Below, piece by piece: positions 1 to 7,127 of a stretch of 45,665 nt of DNA. The position numbers were made by a program, and so were the translations under genes. Within the stretch, counting starts at the first letter, position 1. Each line of letters begins with the position of its first letter. Source of the DNA: JBFXAN01 sp050184225 (GTDB lineage: Bacteria; Chloroflexota; Dehalococcoidia; CAUJGQ01); NCBI GenBank assembly GCA_050184225.1, contig JBFXAN010000039.1:1-45665 (forward strand). Direction: 5' to 3'. The notes beneath the pieces are model-generated. The model was not told the origin of the DNA and did no database searches. It saw only the letters and a program-made list of their open reading frames with translations.

Positions 1-105
1 CATCGCGCCAAGACCTTCCACGGCTTGCTCACCCGCGTGATGGCCAAGCTCGCCGCGCTCACGTTTCGCGCCGTCTGGCAGCAGGCAGGCGTCGATCTCG
101 AGTGA
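1..105 (+). CDS. Possible DDE transposase, C-terminal end only (partial)
   Basis: The frame is open from the first base and stops with TGA at 103-105. It encodes 34 residues rich in Arg, Lys, Leu and Ala (HRAKTFHGLL at the start, ending GVDLE). This pattern of basic residues followed by an amphipathic helix resembles the C-terminal tail of IS transposases of the IS982/IS5 type, but the piece is too short to assign a family. If it is a transposase, an insertion sequence lies immediately upstream of the conjugation operon. The TGA overlaps the GTG used by the next reading frame. It could instead be the end of another conjugation gene. Confidence 0.35.
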   Translation, partial: HRAKTFHGLLTRVMAKLAALTFRAVWQQAGVDLE

Positions 106-1283
106 ACTCACATCAGTCGCCTAAGGTCGCCGGCGAGTTGGCCTCCCCAGACGAAGTCGCGACGGTACTCCAGCTCGCAGCTCCAGCGCGGTCGCAGGAC
201 GTTTCATCGTCGTTCTCGTCGTTCGCTGACTCAGTCGGACAGCCACCTCCTCCGCTGCAGTTGCAGCCGCCGGTCCCACCCGTACCGCTTCCCGATATCC
301 CTAACCCCTTCGACGGGCTCGACGTCCTCAACCCGCGTACCTGGGCAAGCGACCTCGTCCACGCCCTGCTTACCACGATCGGCGAGGCGCTGATCACCGC
401 GATGCGCGGCTTCACCGACTGGGCGCTTGGCGTCGGCGATGGTTCGCTCAATTTCGTCACACGCACGCCGGCCGAGGGCACCTACGCCAGTCCGACTGTC
501 CGCAGCCTCTGGGACTACTCGCGCGCACTTGTCAACGCCGCCTTCGCCGTGATCGTGCTGTGGGGTGGCCTCAACGTCATGGTGAAGGAGCATACCCGCA
601 GCCCGTATCACGAGGCAATGGAGCTGCTGCCCCGCCTGCTGCTCGGCGCCCTCGGCGCCAACCTCTCCCTCTCCTTTGCCCGCTTCCTGATCGACCTGAA
701 CAACGCCGTCGCCGCCGGCGTCGGCCAGGTCGGCCTGCCCGGCTATGACCAGGCCACGCCGACGCAGGAGGGGATCGCCCTCATCATCACGGCGCTGGCA
801 TACGGGATCGTGTCGATCCTGCTCGTCCTACAGATGCTCATGCGCCTCGCGCTGCTCGACCTGCTCATCATCCTCTCGCCGGTGGCGATGCTGCTCTGGG
901 TGTTGCCGCAAACGCAAGGTTGGTTCCGCTGGTGGGTCGACCTCTTCCCGGTGACGGTCTTCCAGCAAGCGATTCAGGTGATGACGCTCCGACTTGGTGC
1001 CTCGCTCATGGTCGAGCTGACGCCGGGCAGCGTCTCGAACGCCACGCTCACGCTATTCCTGGGCATCGCCGTCTGCTGGCTGACGTTGAAGGTGCCGTCG
1101 CTCCTTCATCGCGTGAACCATCGCGCTGGCATGGGCTCAGTGGTGAGTCTCGTCCTTATCAGCCGTGCCGTCGGCGGAGTCATCACGGGCGCCGGTGGTG
1201 CGGTCGGATTAAGGGGCACGCTCGCTGCTGGAGCGAATCGTGGTGGCGGTCCGCGACCGGGTGCTCAGCGGGGAATGCCGTAG
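102..1283 (+). CDS. TrbL/VirB6-like conjugal transfer membrane protein
   Basis: The 393-residue product is probably the polytopic inner-membrane channel component of the type IV secretion system. Residues 47-69 are proline-rich and precede a PNPFDGL segment. Hydrophobic segments follow at about 142-160, 177-195, 224-245, 248-268, 312-330 and 346-370, with a Gly/Arg-rich tail. This layout fits TrbL/VirB6-type proteins. The GTG start overlaps the preceding TGA and has no clear ribosome binding site. No signal peptide is seen at the N-terminus, so the true 5' end may have been replaced by the upstream sequence. It is the first of a run of plus-strand transfer genes. The family assignment rests on topology and neighbours rather than a signature motif. 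Confidence 0.7.
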   Translation: MNSHQSPKVAGELASPDEVATVLQLAAPARSQDVSSSFSSFADSVGQPPPPLQLQPPVPPVPLPDIPNPFDGLDVLNPRTWASDLVHALLTTIGEALITAMRGFTDWALGVGDGSLNFVTRTPAEGTYASPTVRSLWDYSRALVNAAFAVIVLWGGLNVMVKEHTRSPYHEAMELLPRLLLGALGANLSLSFARFLIDLNNAVAAGVGQVGLPGYDQATPTQEGIALIITALAYGIVSILLVLQMLMRLALLDLLIILSPVAMLLWVLPQTQGWFRWWVDLFPVTVFQQAIQVMTLRLGASLMVELTPGSVSNATLTLFLGIAVCWLTLKVPSLLHRVNHRAGMGSVVSLVLISRAVGGVITGAGGAVGLRGTLAAGANRGGGPRPGAQRGMP

Positions 1284-1299
1284 GACGCAGGAGGGTGTG

Positions 1300-2307
1300 A
1301 TGGTTGGTGCGGATTCCGGCGCTGGCAACACGCTCGGTGGTATCGACAAGGAAGGCCTCACGGTGGCCGGCGTGCTCGCCGCGCTCGTCCTCCTCCCCGC
1401 CCTGCTCCTCGCCGGAGCGCTCGGCGGGCTCGCGCAGGACAGTACCGCCACCGGTCCGTCAATGCCGCCGTCCGCGACGGCGCTCACAGAGATACCGCCG
1501 GATCAGCTTGCGGTGATGCAGCGGGTTGGCGGTGAGATGGGCATCCCCTGGCAGATTCTCGCCGCGATCGCCAAGGTCGAGTCCTTCTTCGGCCAGAATA
1601 TGGCCACCTCGTCGGCGGGCGCGATCGGCTACGGCCAGTTCCTGCCCTCGACCTGGGCCGCCTACGGTCGCGGCAGTGATCCCTACAACTTCCACGACGT
1701 GATCCCGGCGATGGCGCGCTACCTGCTCGACCACGGCGCCCCAACCGACCTGCGCCGCGCCCTCTACGCGTACAACCATTCCTGGGAGTACGTCGATACG
1801 GTCCTCGGGCACGCCGCCGCCTTTGGTCCAGACGGTGCAGCACGAGCTCCAGTCGCACCCGCAGCGAACAGTACAACGGGCGTCCTCGGACGGACGTTGG
1901 CTGCTGCCCTGACCCAGCAAGGCAAGCCCTACGTCTGGGGTGCTGCCGGCCCCGACGCGTTCGACTGCTCTGGGCTCGTGCAATGGGCCTTCAAACAGGC
2001 GGGTGTTGTCGCGCCACGGACAGCCCAGCAGCAGTTCGACTGGGCACGGCCAATTAGCCTCACTGCGGTGGAACCGGGTGACCTCCTTTTCTTCGAACAC
2101 ACCTACCCATCCGTCGAGCGCATTACCCATGTCGGTCTCTACGCCGGCAACGGCCAGATGCTGAACGCTCCAGCGGCCGGCGCTTTCGTCCGGATCGAGC
2201 CGATGGACACGCCTTACTGGCGCAGCCACTTCGCGGGCGCCGGACGGCCCGCCATCGCCGGTGTCCCTGGTGCGCCGCTCGTACTGCTGCAGGAGGTGCG
2301 GCAATGA
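1300..2307 (+). CDS. Membrane-anchored lytic transglycosylase / NlpC-P60 peptidase (VirB1-like)
   Basis: This bifunctional cell-wall hydrolase probably opens peptidoglycan for the conjugation channel. A membrane segment at about residues 21-42 is followed by an SLT-type transglycosylase domain (about 80-165, Glu94 in the AKVES motif, then GAIGYGQFLPSTW). An NlpC/P60 domain follows (about 197-310) with catalytic Cys223 in FDCSGL and His277 in ITHVGLY. ATG 1300 is chosen because AGGAGGG lies just upstream; an upstream in-frame GTG at 1240 lies inside the preceding gene and lacks this site. The two-domain layout is common in conjugative elements of Gram-positive-type bacteria. The next gene overlaps by ATGA, so translation is coupled. 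Confidence 0.88.
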   Translation: MVGADSGAGNTLGGIDKEGLTVAGVLAALVLLPALLLAGALGGLAQDSTATGPSMPPSATALTEIPPDQLAVMQRVGGEMGIPWQILAAIAKVESFFGQNMATSSAGAIGYGQFLPSTWAAYGRGSDPYNFHDVIPAMARYLLDHGAPTDLRRALYAYNHSWEYVDTVLGHAAAFGPDGAARAPVAPAANSTTGVLGRTLAAALTQQGKPYVWGAAGPDAFDCSGLVQWAFKQAGVVAPRTAQQQFDWARPISLTAVEPGDLLFFEHTYPSVERITHVGLYAGNGQMLNAPAAGAFVRIEPMDTPYWRSHFAGAGRPAIAGVPGAPLVLLQEVRQ

Positions 2308-2825
2308 CAGGGACCAGATGCGCCGCCGTCCTCGTGGTTGGTCTCGCCGGCATGCTCCTGACGCTCGCGGGCATTAGTGCCTGGCAGGGGACCAGTCGCC
2401 TCCGCGACCGTGGGGGTGACCGCGCCCAGGTAGAGGCTGCGGCGCGGGCGTTCGTGAAGGCGTACGGGTCATTTGACGCCCGCGATCTGGATGGTTACCG
2501 CGATAACCTGCTCGCGCTCAGCACTGGAAGCCTGCGCGACAGCCTGGCTGGGTCCGAGGTCGATCCCCAGGCAGTCGCGCGGAACCGCACGGTCCGCACC
2601 TGGGTGACGTCCGTCGAGGTGACGGCGCTTTCTGGCGGGCAGGCAGCGGCGTCCCTCACGACCGAGCAGGAGCGGACGGACATCGATCCCGCCTCTGGTC
2701 ATCAGCGTGCGGAACTTGTCCGCCAGCAGGTGACCTGTCGCCTGACGCGGGTGGAAGGTCGCTGGCTGGTGGCGGAGTACCGGCTGCTCAGCGAGCACCG
2801 GCAAGGCCCGGGAACAGGCAGCTAG
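2304..2825 (+). CDS. VirB8-like / NTF2-fold conjugation protein
   Basis: The 173-residue product has one N-terminal membrane helix (about residues 8-27) and a small extracytoplasmic domain. That domain contains an AARAFVKAYGSFDARD segment and ends in beta-rich sequence (VTCRLTRVEGRWLVAEYRLL). This is the pattern of VirB8/TcpC-type NTF2-like proteins, which link the membrane channel to other transfer components. No invariant motif allows a firmer call. It starts inside the stop codon of the transglycosylase gene (ATGA overlap) and is followed after 27 bases by the pilin-like gene. A generic Mce-associated or NTF2-like membrane protein is the alternative. Confidence 0.6.
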   Translation: MTGTRCAAVLVVGLAGMLLTLAGISAWQGTSRLRDRGGDRAQVEAAARAFVKAYGSFDARDLDGYRDNLLALSTGSLRDSLAGSEVDPQAVARNRTVRTWVTSVEVTALSGGQAAASLTTEQERTDIDPASGHQRAELVRQQVTCRLTRVEGRWLVAEYRLLSEHRQGPGTGS

Positions 2826-2852
2826 GGCCACCGAGGAAAGGAGGAGACACCG

Positions 2853-3086
2853 GTGGACGAGATCAACCGACTGTTCACCAACCTGCTCGACATCGGCCTC
2901 GGCGTGGGCGTTACCGTCGCCGCCTTCTTCGTCATGTGGGGCGCCTTCCTCTATATGTCGGCTGGAGGCAGCCCCCACCAGATGGAGCGGGGCAAGTCCG
3001 CGATCGTCAACGCGCTCGTCGGCCTCGCCATCGTCCTGATGGCGCGTGTCATCGCCGAGATGATTCAGCAGGCAATGCAGGGATAG
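2853..3086 (+). CDS. VirB2/TrbC-like pilin or small membrane protein
   Basis: The product is 77 residues with two hydrophobic helices (about 15-38 and 50-72) separated by a short cytoplasmic turn, SAGGSPHQMERGKS. This is the typical VirB2/TrbC two-helix layout and would form a conjugative pilus or a small channel subunit. There is no cleavable leader, as is common in systems of Gram-positive type. The start is GTG, preceded by a strong purine-rich ribosome binding site (GGAAAGGAGG, 2834-2843). The PrgI-like gene starts 9 bases after the stop. Confidence 0.72.
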   Translation: MDEINRLFTNLLDIGLGVGVTVAAFFVMWGAFLYMSAGGSPHQMERGKSAIVNALVGLAIVLMARVIAEMIQQAMQG

Positions 3087-3095
3087 GAGCAGCAG

Positions 3096-3521
3096 ATGCA
3101 ACCACATGAGATCCCGACCCATTTGGGCGTGGAGGACCGCGCGTTTCTTGGCCTGACCATGCGCCAGCTGATGACCGCCGCGGTCAGCCTTGCCCTGGCC
3201 TACGGCGCCGCTACCGAACTGCCCCTACCGGGACCAGTGCGGCTCGTGGCCGCCGGCGTGGGGTTGATGGCGGGGATACTCCTGACACTGTGGCAGCCGG
3301 CAGGGCGACCGGTGGATGTGTGGGCCTTCATCCTCCTCCGCTACTGGGCCACGCCGCATGTCGCCGTCTGGCGTCCCCGCCCGATCGAGGCAGCCGACGA
3401 CGACCAGCACGTCATACCGATGCCCTCGGTGCGACTGCCGCATCCCAGCTGGCACAGCACCGCCACGGCTGGACCGAGTGATCTGCCTCATGCAGCAGCT
3501 GAGCAGCGGTCCTGGAGGTGA
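3096..3521 (+). CDS. PrgI-family (VirB3-like) membrane protein
   Basis: The 141-residue product begins with a short EIPTHLGVEDRAFLGLTMRQL segment followed by paired membrane helices at about 25-45 and 48-67, and ends in a variable polar tail. This is the usual architecture of PrgI-family proteins, the VirB3 counterparts that partner the VirB4 ATPase. The position, directly before the TraC-like and VirB4 genes, is also where PrgI normally sits. The ATG has a nearby GGAGCAG ribosome binding site. The tail after about residue 95 shows no recognisable domain. Confidence 0.75.
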   Translation: MQPHEIPTHLGVEDRAFLGLTMRQLMTAAVSLALAYGAATELPLPGPVRLVAAGVGLMAGILLTLWQPAGRPVDVWAFILLRYWATPHVAVWRPRPIEAADDDQHVIPMPSVRLPHPSWHSTATAGPSDLPHAAAEQRSWR

Positions 3522-3527
3522 GCAGCG

Positions 3528-4208
3528 ATGGCTGACATCAAGCGATCCTACGGCAGCGTCCAAGAACTCCTGCCGATTGAGGATATTCACGGCGACATCC
3601 TCTGCCTACGCGGCGACGAGTACCGAGCGGTGATCGAAGCCGGAAGCGTCAACTTCGCGCTGAAATCGGAGACCGAGCAAGAGGCGATTCTCGCCGGCTA
3701 CCGGAGCCTGCTTAACAGTCTCACCTTCCCGATCCAGATCCTCATCCGCATCGTGCCGACCGATGTGGAGCGATACCTGGCGGCCTTGCGCTGCGAGCAG
3801 GCGCCGGGCGCGACGCTAGCACGACTGGCGCTGGACCACGAGGCGTTCGTCCGCCGGCTGGCACGGCAGCGAACCTTGCTCGAACGACGGTTCTACGTGG
3901 TGGTTCCCTCGGGCATACAGCCATGGCCGGGACCGCGATCACTCCTGCCTTGGCGGCCGCGAGCGCAGACGCGGCTGGATCAGACCCTGGCTGCCGCCAC
4001 ACCACAGCTCATCCTCCGCTGCGACGACCTCATGCAGCGGCTCGCGGGATTTGGGGTATCGGCACGGCGGCTGACAGGAGAGGACCTCGCGGGGCTGTGC
4101 TACGCGATGCTCACATCGGACCTTGCCCGCATTCAGCCGCTGGCGCGCAGTCCATGGCCGGTCGTTATCACCAGCCGCTCCGACCAGGAGGCAACAAATG
4201 GAGACTAA
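3528..4208 (+). CDS. TraC-like accessory protein preceding VirB4
   Basis: The 226-residue cytoplasmic protein opens with DIKRSYGSVQELLPIEDI followed by a beta/alpha domain (GDILCLRGDEYRAVIEAG; SLLNSLTFPIQILIRI). This resembles the N-terminal domain of TraC/VirB4-type ATPases. No Walker motif is present, so it is not itself an ATPase. It probably works with the VirB4 protein encoded next, whose start overlaps its end by 11 bases. Similar small TraC-like genes between prgI and virB4 occur in elements of Gram-positive type, so this may be normal rather than a broken virB4. The ribosome binding site is GGTGAGCAGCG, ahead of ATG 3528. Confidence 0.65.
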   Translation: MADIKRSYGSVQELLPIEDIHGDILCLRGDEYRAVIEAGSVNFALKSETEQEAILAGYRSLLNSLTFPIQILIRIVPTDVERYLAALRCEQAPGATLARLALDHEAFVRRLARQRTLLERRFYVVVPSGIQPWPGPRSLLPWRPRAQTRLDQTLAAATPQLILRCDDLMQRLAGFGVSARRLTGEDLAGLCYAMLTSDLARIQPLARSPWPVVITSRSDQEATNGD

Positions 4209-6057
4209 ACGCCGTGGATGGCTTGCACGAAATAGAGTCACCGGCGCAGATGGTACTGCGGGTCGGGTTGCCGTCGCCAACGTGGCTGCGATGCAGCGCG
4301 GCGCGCGTTCAGCGCCCGATCTTGTCGCGCCGGCCGCACTCGAGCTGCACCGCACGCATTTGCGGCTTGACGACGAGCTGGTGCGCGTGCTTGCCCTGAC
4401 GGAGTACCCACGCACAGTCTACCCGAACTGGTTGGGACAGCTCATCGAGTTCGACGAACCGCTGGAGTTGTCGCTGCACCTCGAACCGCTCGACTCCGGG
4501 GCCGCGATCCGGCGGCTGACCCACAAGCTCGTCGAGCTGCAATCCTCCCGGCTCTTCGACGCCCGCGGTGGCCGCATCGCCAACGCCGAGCGCGAGGTTG
4601 CATATGAGGACATCGAGCGGCTGCGCGACGCACTGCAGCGTGGCGAGGAGCGGGTGGTCTCGGCGGGGCTTTATTTGCTGCTCCGGGGCGCCACACCCGC
4701 TGCGCTCGGCGACCGCACCCGCCGACTTGAGTCCGCGTTGGGCGGGATGCTCGCCGCCTCTCGGCCGGCCACCTTCGAGCACCTGCCTGGTCTGGTCGCC
4801 TGCCTCCCGGCGGGACGCGACGCGCTGGGGCGGCGTCGCAACCTCGATACGACGAGCGCGGCGACGATGCTGCCCTTCACCGCGAACCACCTCTCAATGG
4901 ATCGGGGCATCCTCTACGGTCTCGGCGTGCACAGCCACTCGCTCGTGATCTTCGACCCGTTCGCGCGTGAGCTGGAGAACGCGAACAAGGTCGTCTTCGC
5001 CAAGAGCGGCGCGGGCAAGTCCTACGCCTGCAAGGTGGAGGCGCTCCGGGCGTTGCTCCTGGGCATTGACTACTACGTGATCGACCCGGAGGACGAGTAC
5101 CGGCGGCTCTGTGACGCGGTGGACGGTCAGTACGTCGGGCTCTCCGGTACCTCGCCGCAGCGCATCAACCCCTTCGACCTGCCACCACACGCCTTAGCCT
5201 CCGCCGCAGATGACGCCACGATGGGGAGTGAGCCAGCGCGTGACCCACTCGCCGAGCAGATCCTTGCCCTCCAGGGGTTGCTTGGGCTGATGCTTGCTGA
5301 CCGCCACCGACCGCTGGATCAGCGCGAGAAGGGTGCACTCGACACCGCGCTGTACGCGACCTACGACCGAGTGGGTATCACCGCCGACCCGCGCACGCAC
5401 GCACGGCCGGCGCCGGTCCTGCGCGACCTCGCCGACGTGCTCCAGGAGCAGGGCAACCCCTACGGCCTCGCCGACCGGCTGGCGAGGTACATCGATGGCA
5501 GCCTCGGCCACGTCTTCTCCTCGCGCACCAGCGTCAATCTCGACCGGCCCCTGGTGGTGTTCGGCGTGCGCGACCTGGAACCCGAGCTGCGGCCGCTCGG
5601 CATCTACCTGATCGCCGGCTACATCTGGCGCCAGGTGCGGAGCCGCCGCCAGCGCCGCATGCTCCTGATCGATGAGGCGTGGTCGTTGGTCCAGCACGAG
5701 GAAGGAGCACGGTTCCTGGCAGCAATGGCTCGTCAGGCGCGCAAGCACTACCTCGGCCTGACCACCGTCACCCAAGATGTCGAGGACTTCCTGGCGACGC
5801 CGGAAGGGCATACCGTGCTCGCCAACTCGTCGGCACAACTGCTGATGCGGCAGGACGCCTCGACGATTGAGACGGTCGCCAACACGTTCCACCTGAGCGC
5901 TGGGGAGCGCCAGTTCCTGCTGTCCTGCGGCAAGGGGGAAGGGCTCTTCGTCGCGCGCGGCACGCACATTGCCCTACGGATTGTCGCGAGCCCACAGGAG
6001 CACACCCTCGCCACCACCGACCCCGCCGAGCTTGCGGATGGAGGAGATGCACGGTGA
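4198..6057 (+). CDS. virB4: VirB4-family type IV secretion ATPase
   Basis: The 619-residue product is the ATPase that powers pilus assembly and substrate transfer. An N-terminal CagE/TrbE-like region (about 60-220, containing LALTEYPRTVYPNWLGQL) precedes the P-loop domain. Walker A is FAKSGAGKS with Lys274. Walker B is RRMLLIDEAW with Asp492-Glu493, followed by the family-typical MARQARKHYLGLTTVTQDVEDF segment. ATG 4198 is preferred over an upstream in-frame ATG at 4123 because CCAGGAGG lies just ahead and the upstream stretch is coding in the other frame. It overlaps the preceding gene and ends in a GTGA overlap with the primase gene. Confidence 0.92.
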   Translation: METKRRGWLARNRVTGADGTAGRVAVANVAAMQRGARSAPDLVAPAALELHRTHLRLDDELVRVLALTEYPRTVYPNWLGQLIEFDEPLELSLHLEPLDSGAAIRRLTHKLVELQSSRLFDARGGRIANAEREVAYEDIERLRDALQRGEERVVSAGLYLLLRGATPAALGDRTRRLESALGGMLAASRPATFEHLPGLVACLPAGRDALGRRRNLDTTSAATMLPFTANHLSMDRGILYGLGVHSHSLVIFDPFARELENANKVVFAKSGAGKSYACKVEALRALLLGIDYYVIDPEDEYRRLCDAVDGQYVGLSGTSPQRINPFDLPPHALASAADDATMGSEPARDPLAEQILALQGLLGLMLADRHRPLDQREKGALDTALYATYDRVGITADPRTHARPAPVLRDLADVLQEQGNPYGLADRLARYIDGSLGHVFSSRTSVNLDRPLVVFGVRDLEPELRPLGIYLIAGYIWRQVRSRRQRRMLLIDEAWSLVQHEEGARFLAAMARQARKHYLGLTTVTQDVEDFLATPEGHTVLANSSAQLLMRQDASTIETVANTFHLSAGERQFLLSCGKGEGLFVARGTHIALRIVASPQEHTLATTDPAELADGGDAR

Positions 6058-7127
6058 CGCACGACATCGAGCTCCTCAAGCTCCAGAACCCAATCGAGCG
6101 CGTGGTGGCCAGCTATGGCGTGGCATTGCGGCGGAGCGGCACGCATCTGATCGGTCGCTGCCCGTTCCACCGCGACACGCGGCCGAGTCTGGTCGTCTAC
6201 CCGGACACGCGTAGCTTCTTCTGCTTTGGCTGCCGCGCCGGCGGTGACGTGATCGACTTTGTCCGGCGTGCGTGTGGCCTCAGCTTCCGGGAGGCGGTTG
6301 ATCGATTGAACGGAGGACAGATCCGTAGGAGCGATCGCCCAGAGACCGACGAGCAGCCGTCGTCGAATGATCAGGTGGTCCTCACGGCCGCGTGCGATGT
6401 GTATCACGCCGCGCTCCTGCAGAGCCGGCGGGCCCAGCGCTATCTGGCCGATCGCGGCATCGACCTCGACGTGGCCCGTCTCTGCCGGCTCGGTTATGGG
6501 GACGGTACCGCGCTCCGTACCTATCTCGAACGCTCCCGGCTCGGCTTCGGGCGGGCACGCGACCTTGGCCTCGTTGGCGCCCGCGGCGTCGAGACAATGA
6601 CAGGGCGGCTCGTCGTGCCGGAGCTGCGTGGCGGGCAATGCGTCTGGCTGGTCGGCCGGGCGCTGAACGACCGCTACCCGAAGTACTGGGGCATCGCGCG
6701 GCCGAAGCCGATCCTCGGCACCGAGCGGGTCCAGGGCCGCTCCCATGCCATCCTCACCGAAGGGCCATTCGACTACCTGACCGGGGTGCGGTGGGGCCTG
6801 CCGATCGCGGCGCTGATCGGCACGTATGTCCGCCCCGAGCGACTCGCCGTCCTCGCCGCCGCGCAGCGTGTCGTGCTATCGCTCGACACCGACCCGCCGG
6901 GGCGGATCGCGGCGACGGAACTGGCCACGCGGTTGGGTGATCGAGCGCAGGTGCTGCATCTTCCTGGGGGCGTCAAGGATCTGAACGAACTCGGCCAGCA
7001 CGCTGATGGGCGAGCTCGCTTCCTCCAGCTACTGCACACCGTCGAGCCGGATGAGCGGATGTGGCGCGTCGGGGATGGAGTTGGAGAGCAGGCCGAAGGA
7101 GGCGATCATGCGCTGGAAACCGGTTGA
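6054..7127 (+). CDS. DnaG-type primase (CHC2 zinc finger and Toprim)
   Basis: The 357-residue product probably primes the complementary strand after transfer of single-stranded element DNA. The CHC2 zinc ligands are Cys36, His39, Cys57 and Cys60 (GRCPFH and FFCFGC). A Toprim core follows with Glu236 in TEGPFD and Asp278-Asp280 in SLDTDPPG. It is shorter than chromosomal DnaG (about 600 residues) and lacks the DnaB-binding C-terminal domain, which fits a plasmid or ICE primase. The GTG start overlaps the VirB4 stop codon. The final residues overlap the start of the coupling-protein gene. Confidence 0.88.
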   Translation: MTHDIELLKLQNPIERVVASYGVALRRSGTHLIGRCPFHRDTRPSLVVYPDTRSFFCFGCRAGGDVIDFVRRACGLSFREAVDRLNGGQIRRSDRPETDEQPSSNDQVVLTAACDVYHAALLQSRRAQRYLADRGIDLDVARLCRLGYGDGTALRTYLERSRLGFGRARDLGLVGARGVETMTGRLVVPELRGGQCVWLVGRALNDRYPKYWGIARPKPILGTERVQGRSHAILTEGPFDYLTGVRWGLPIAALIGTYVRPERLAVLAAAQRVVLSLDTDPPGRIAATELATRLGDRAQVLHLPGGVKDLNELGQHADGRARFLQLLHTVEPDERMWRVGDGVGEQAEGGDHALETG

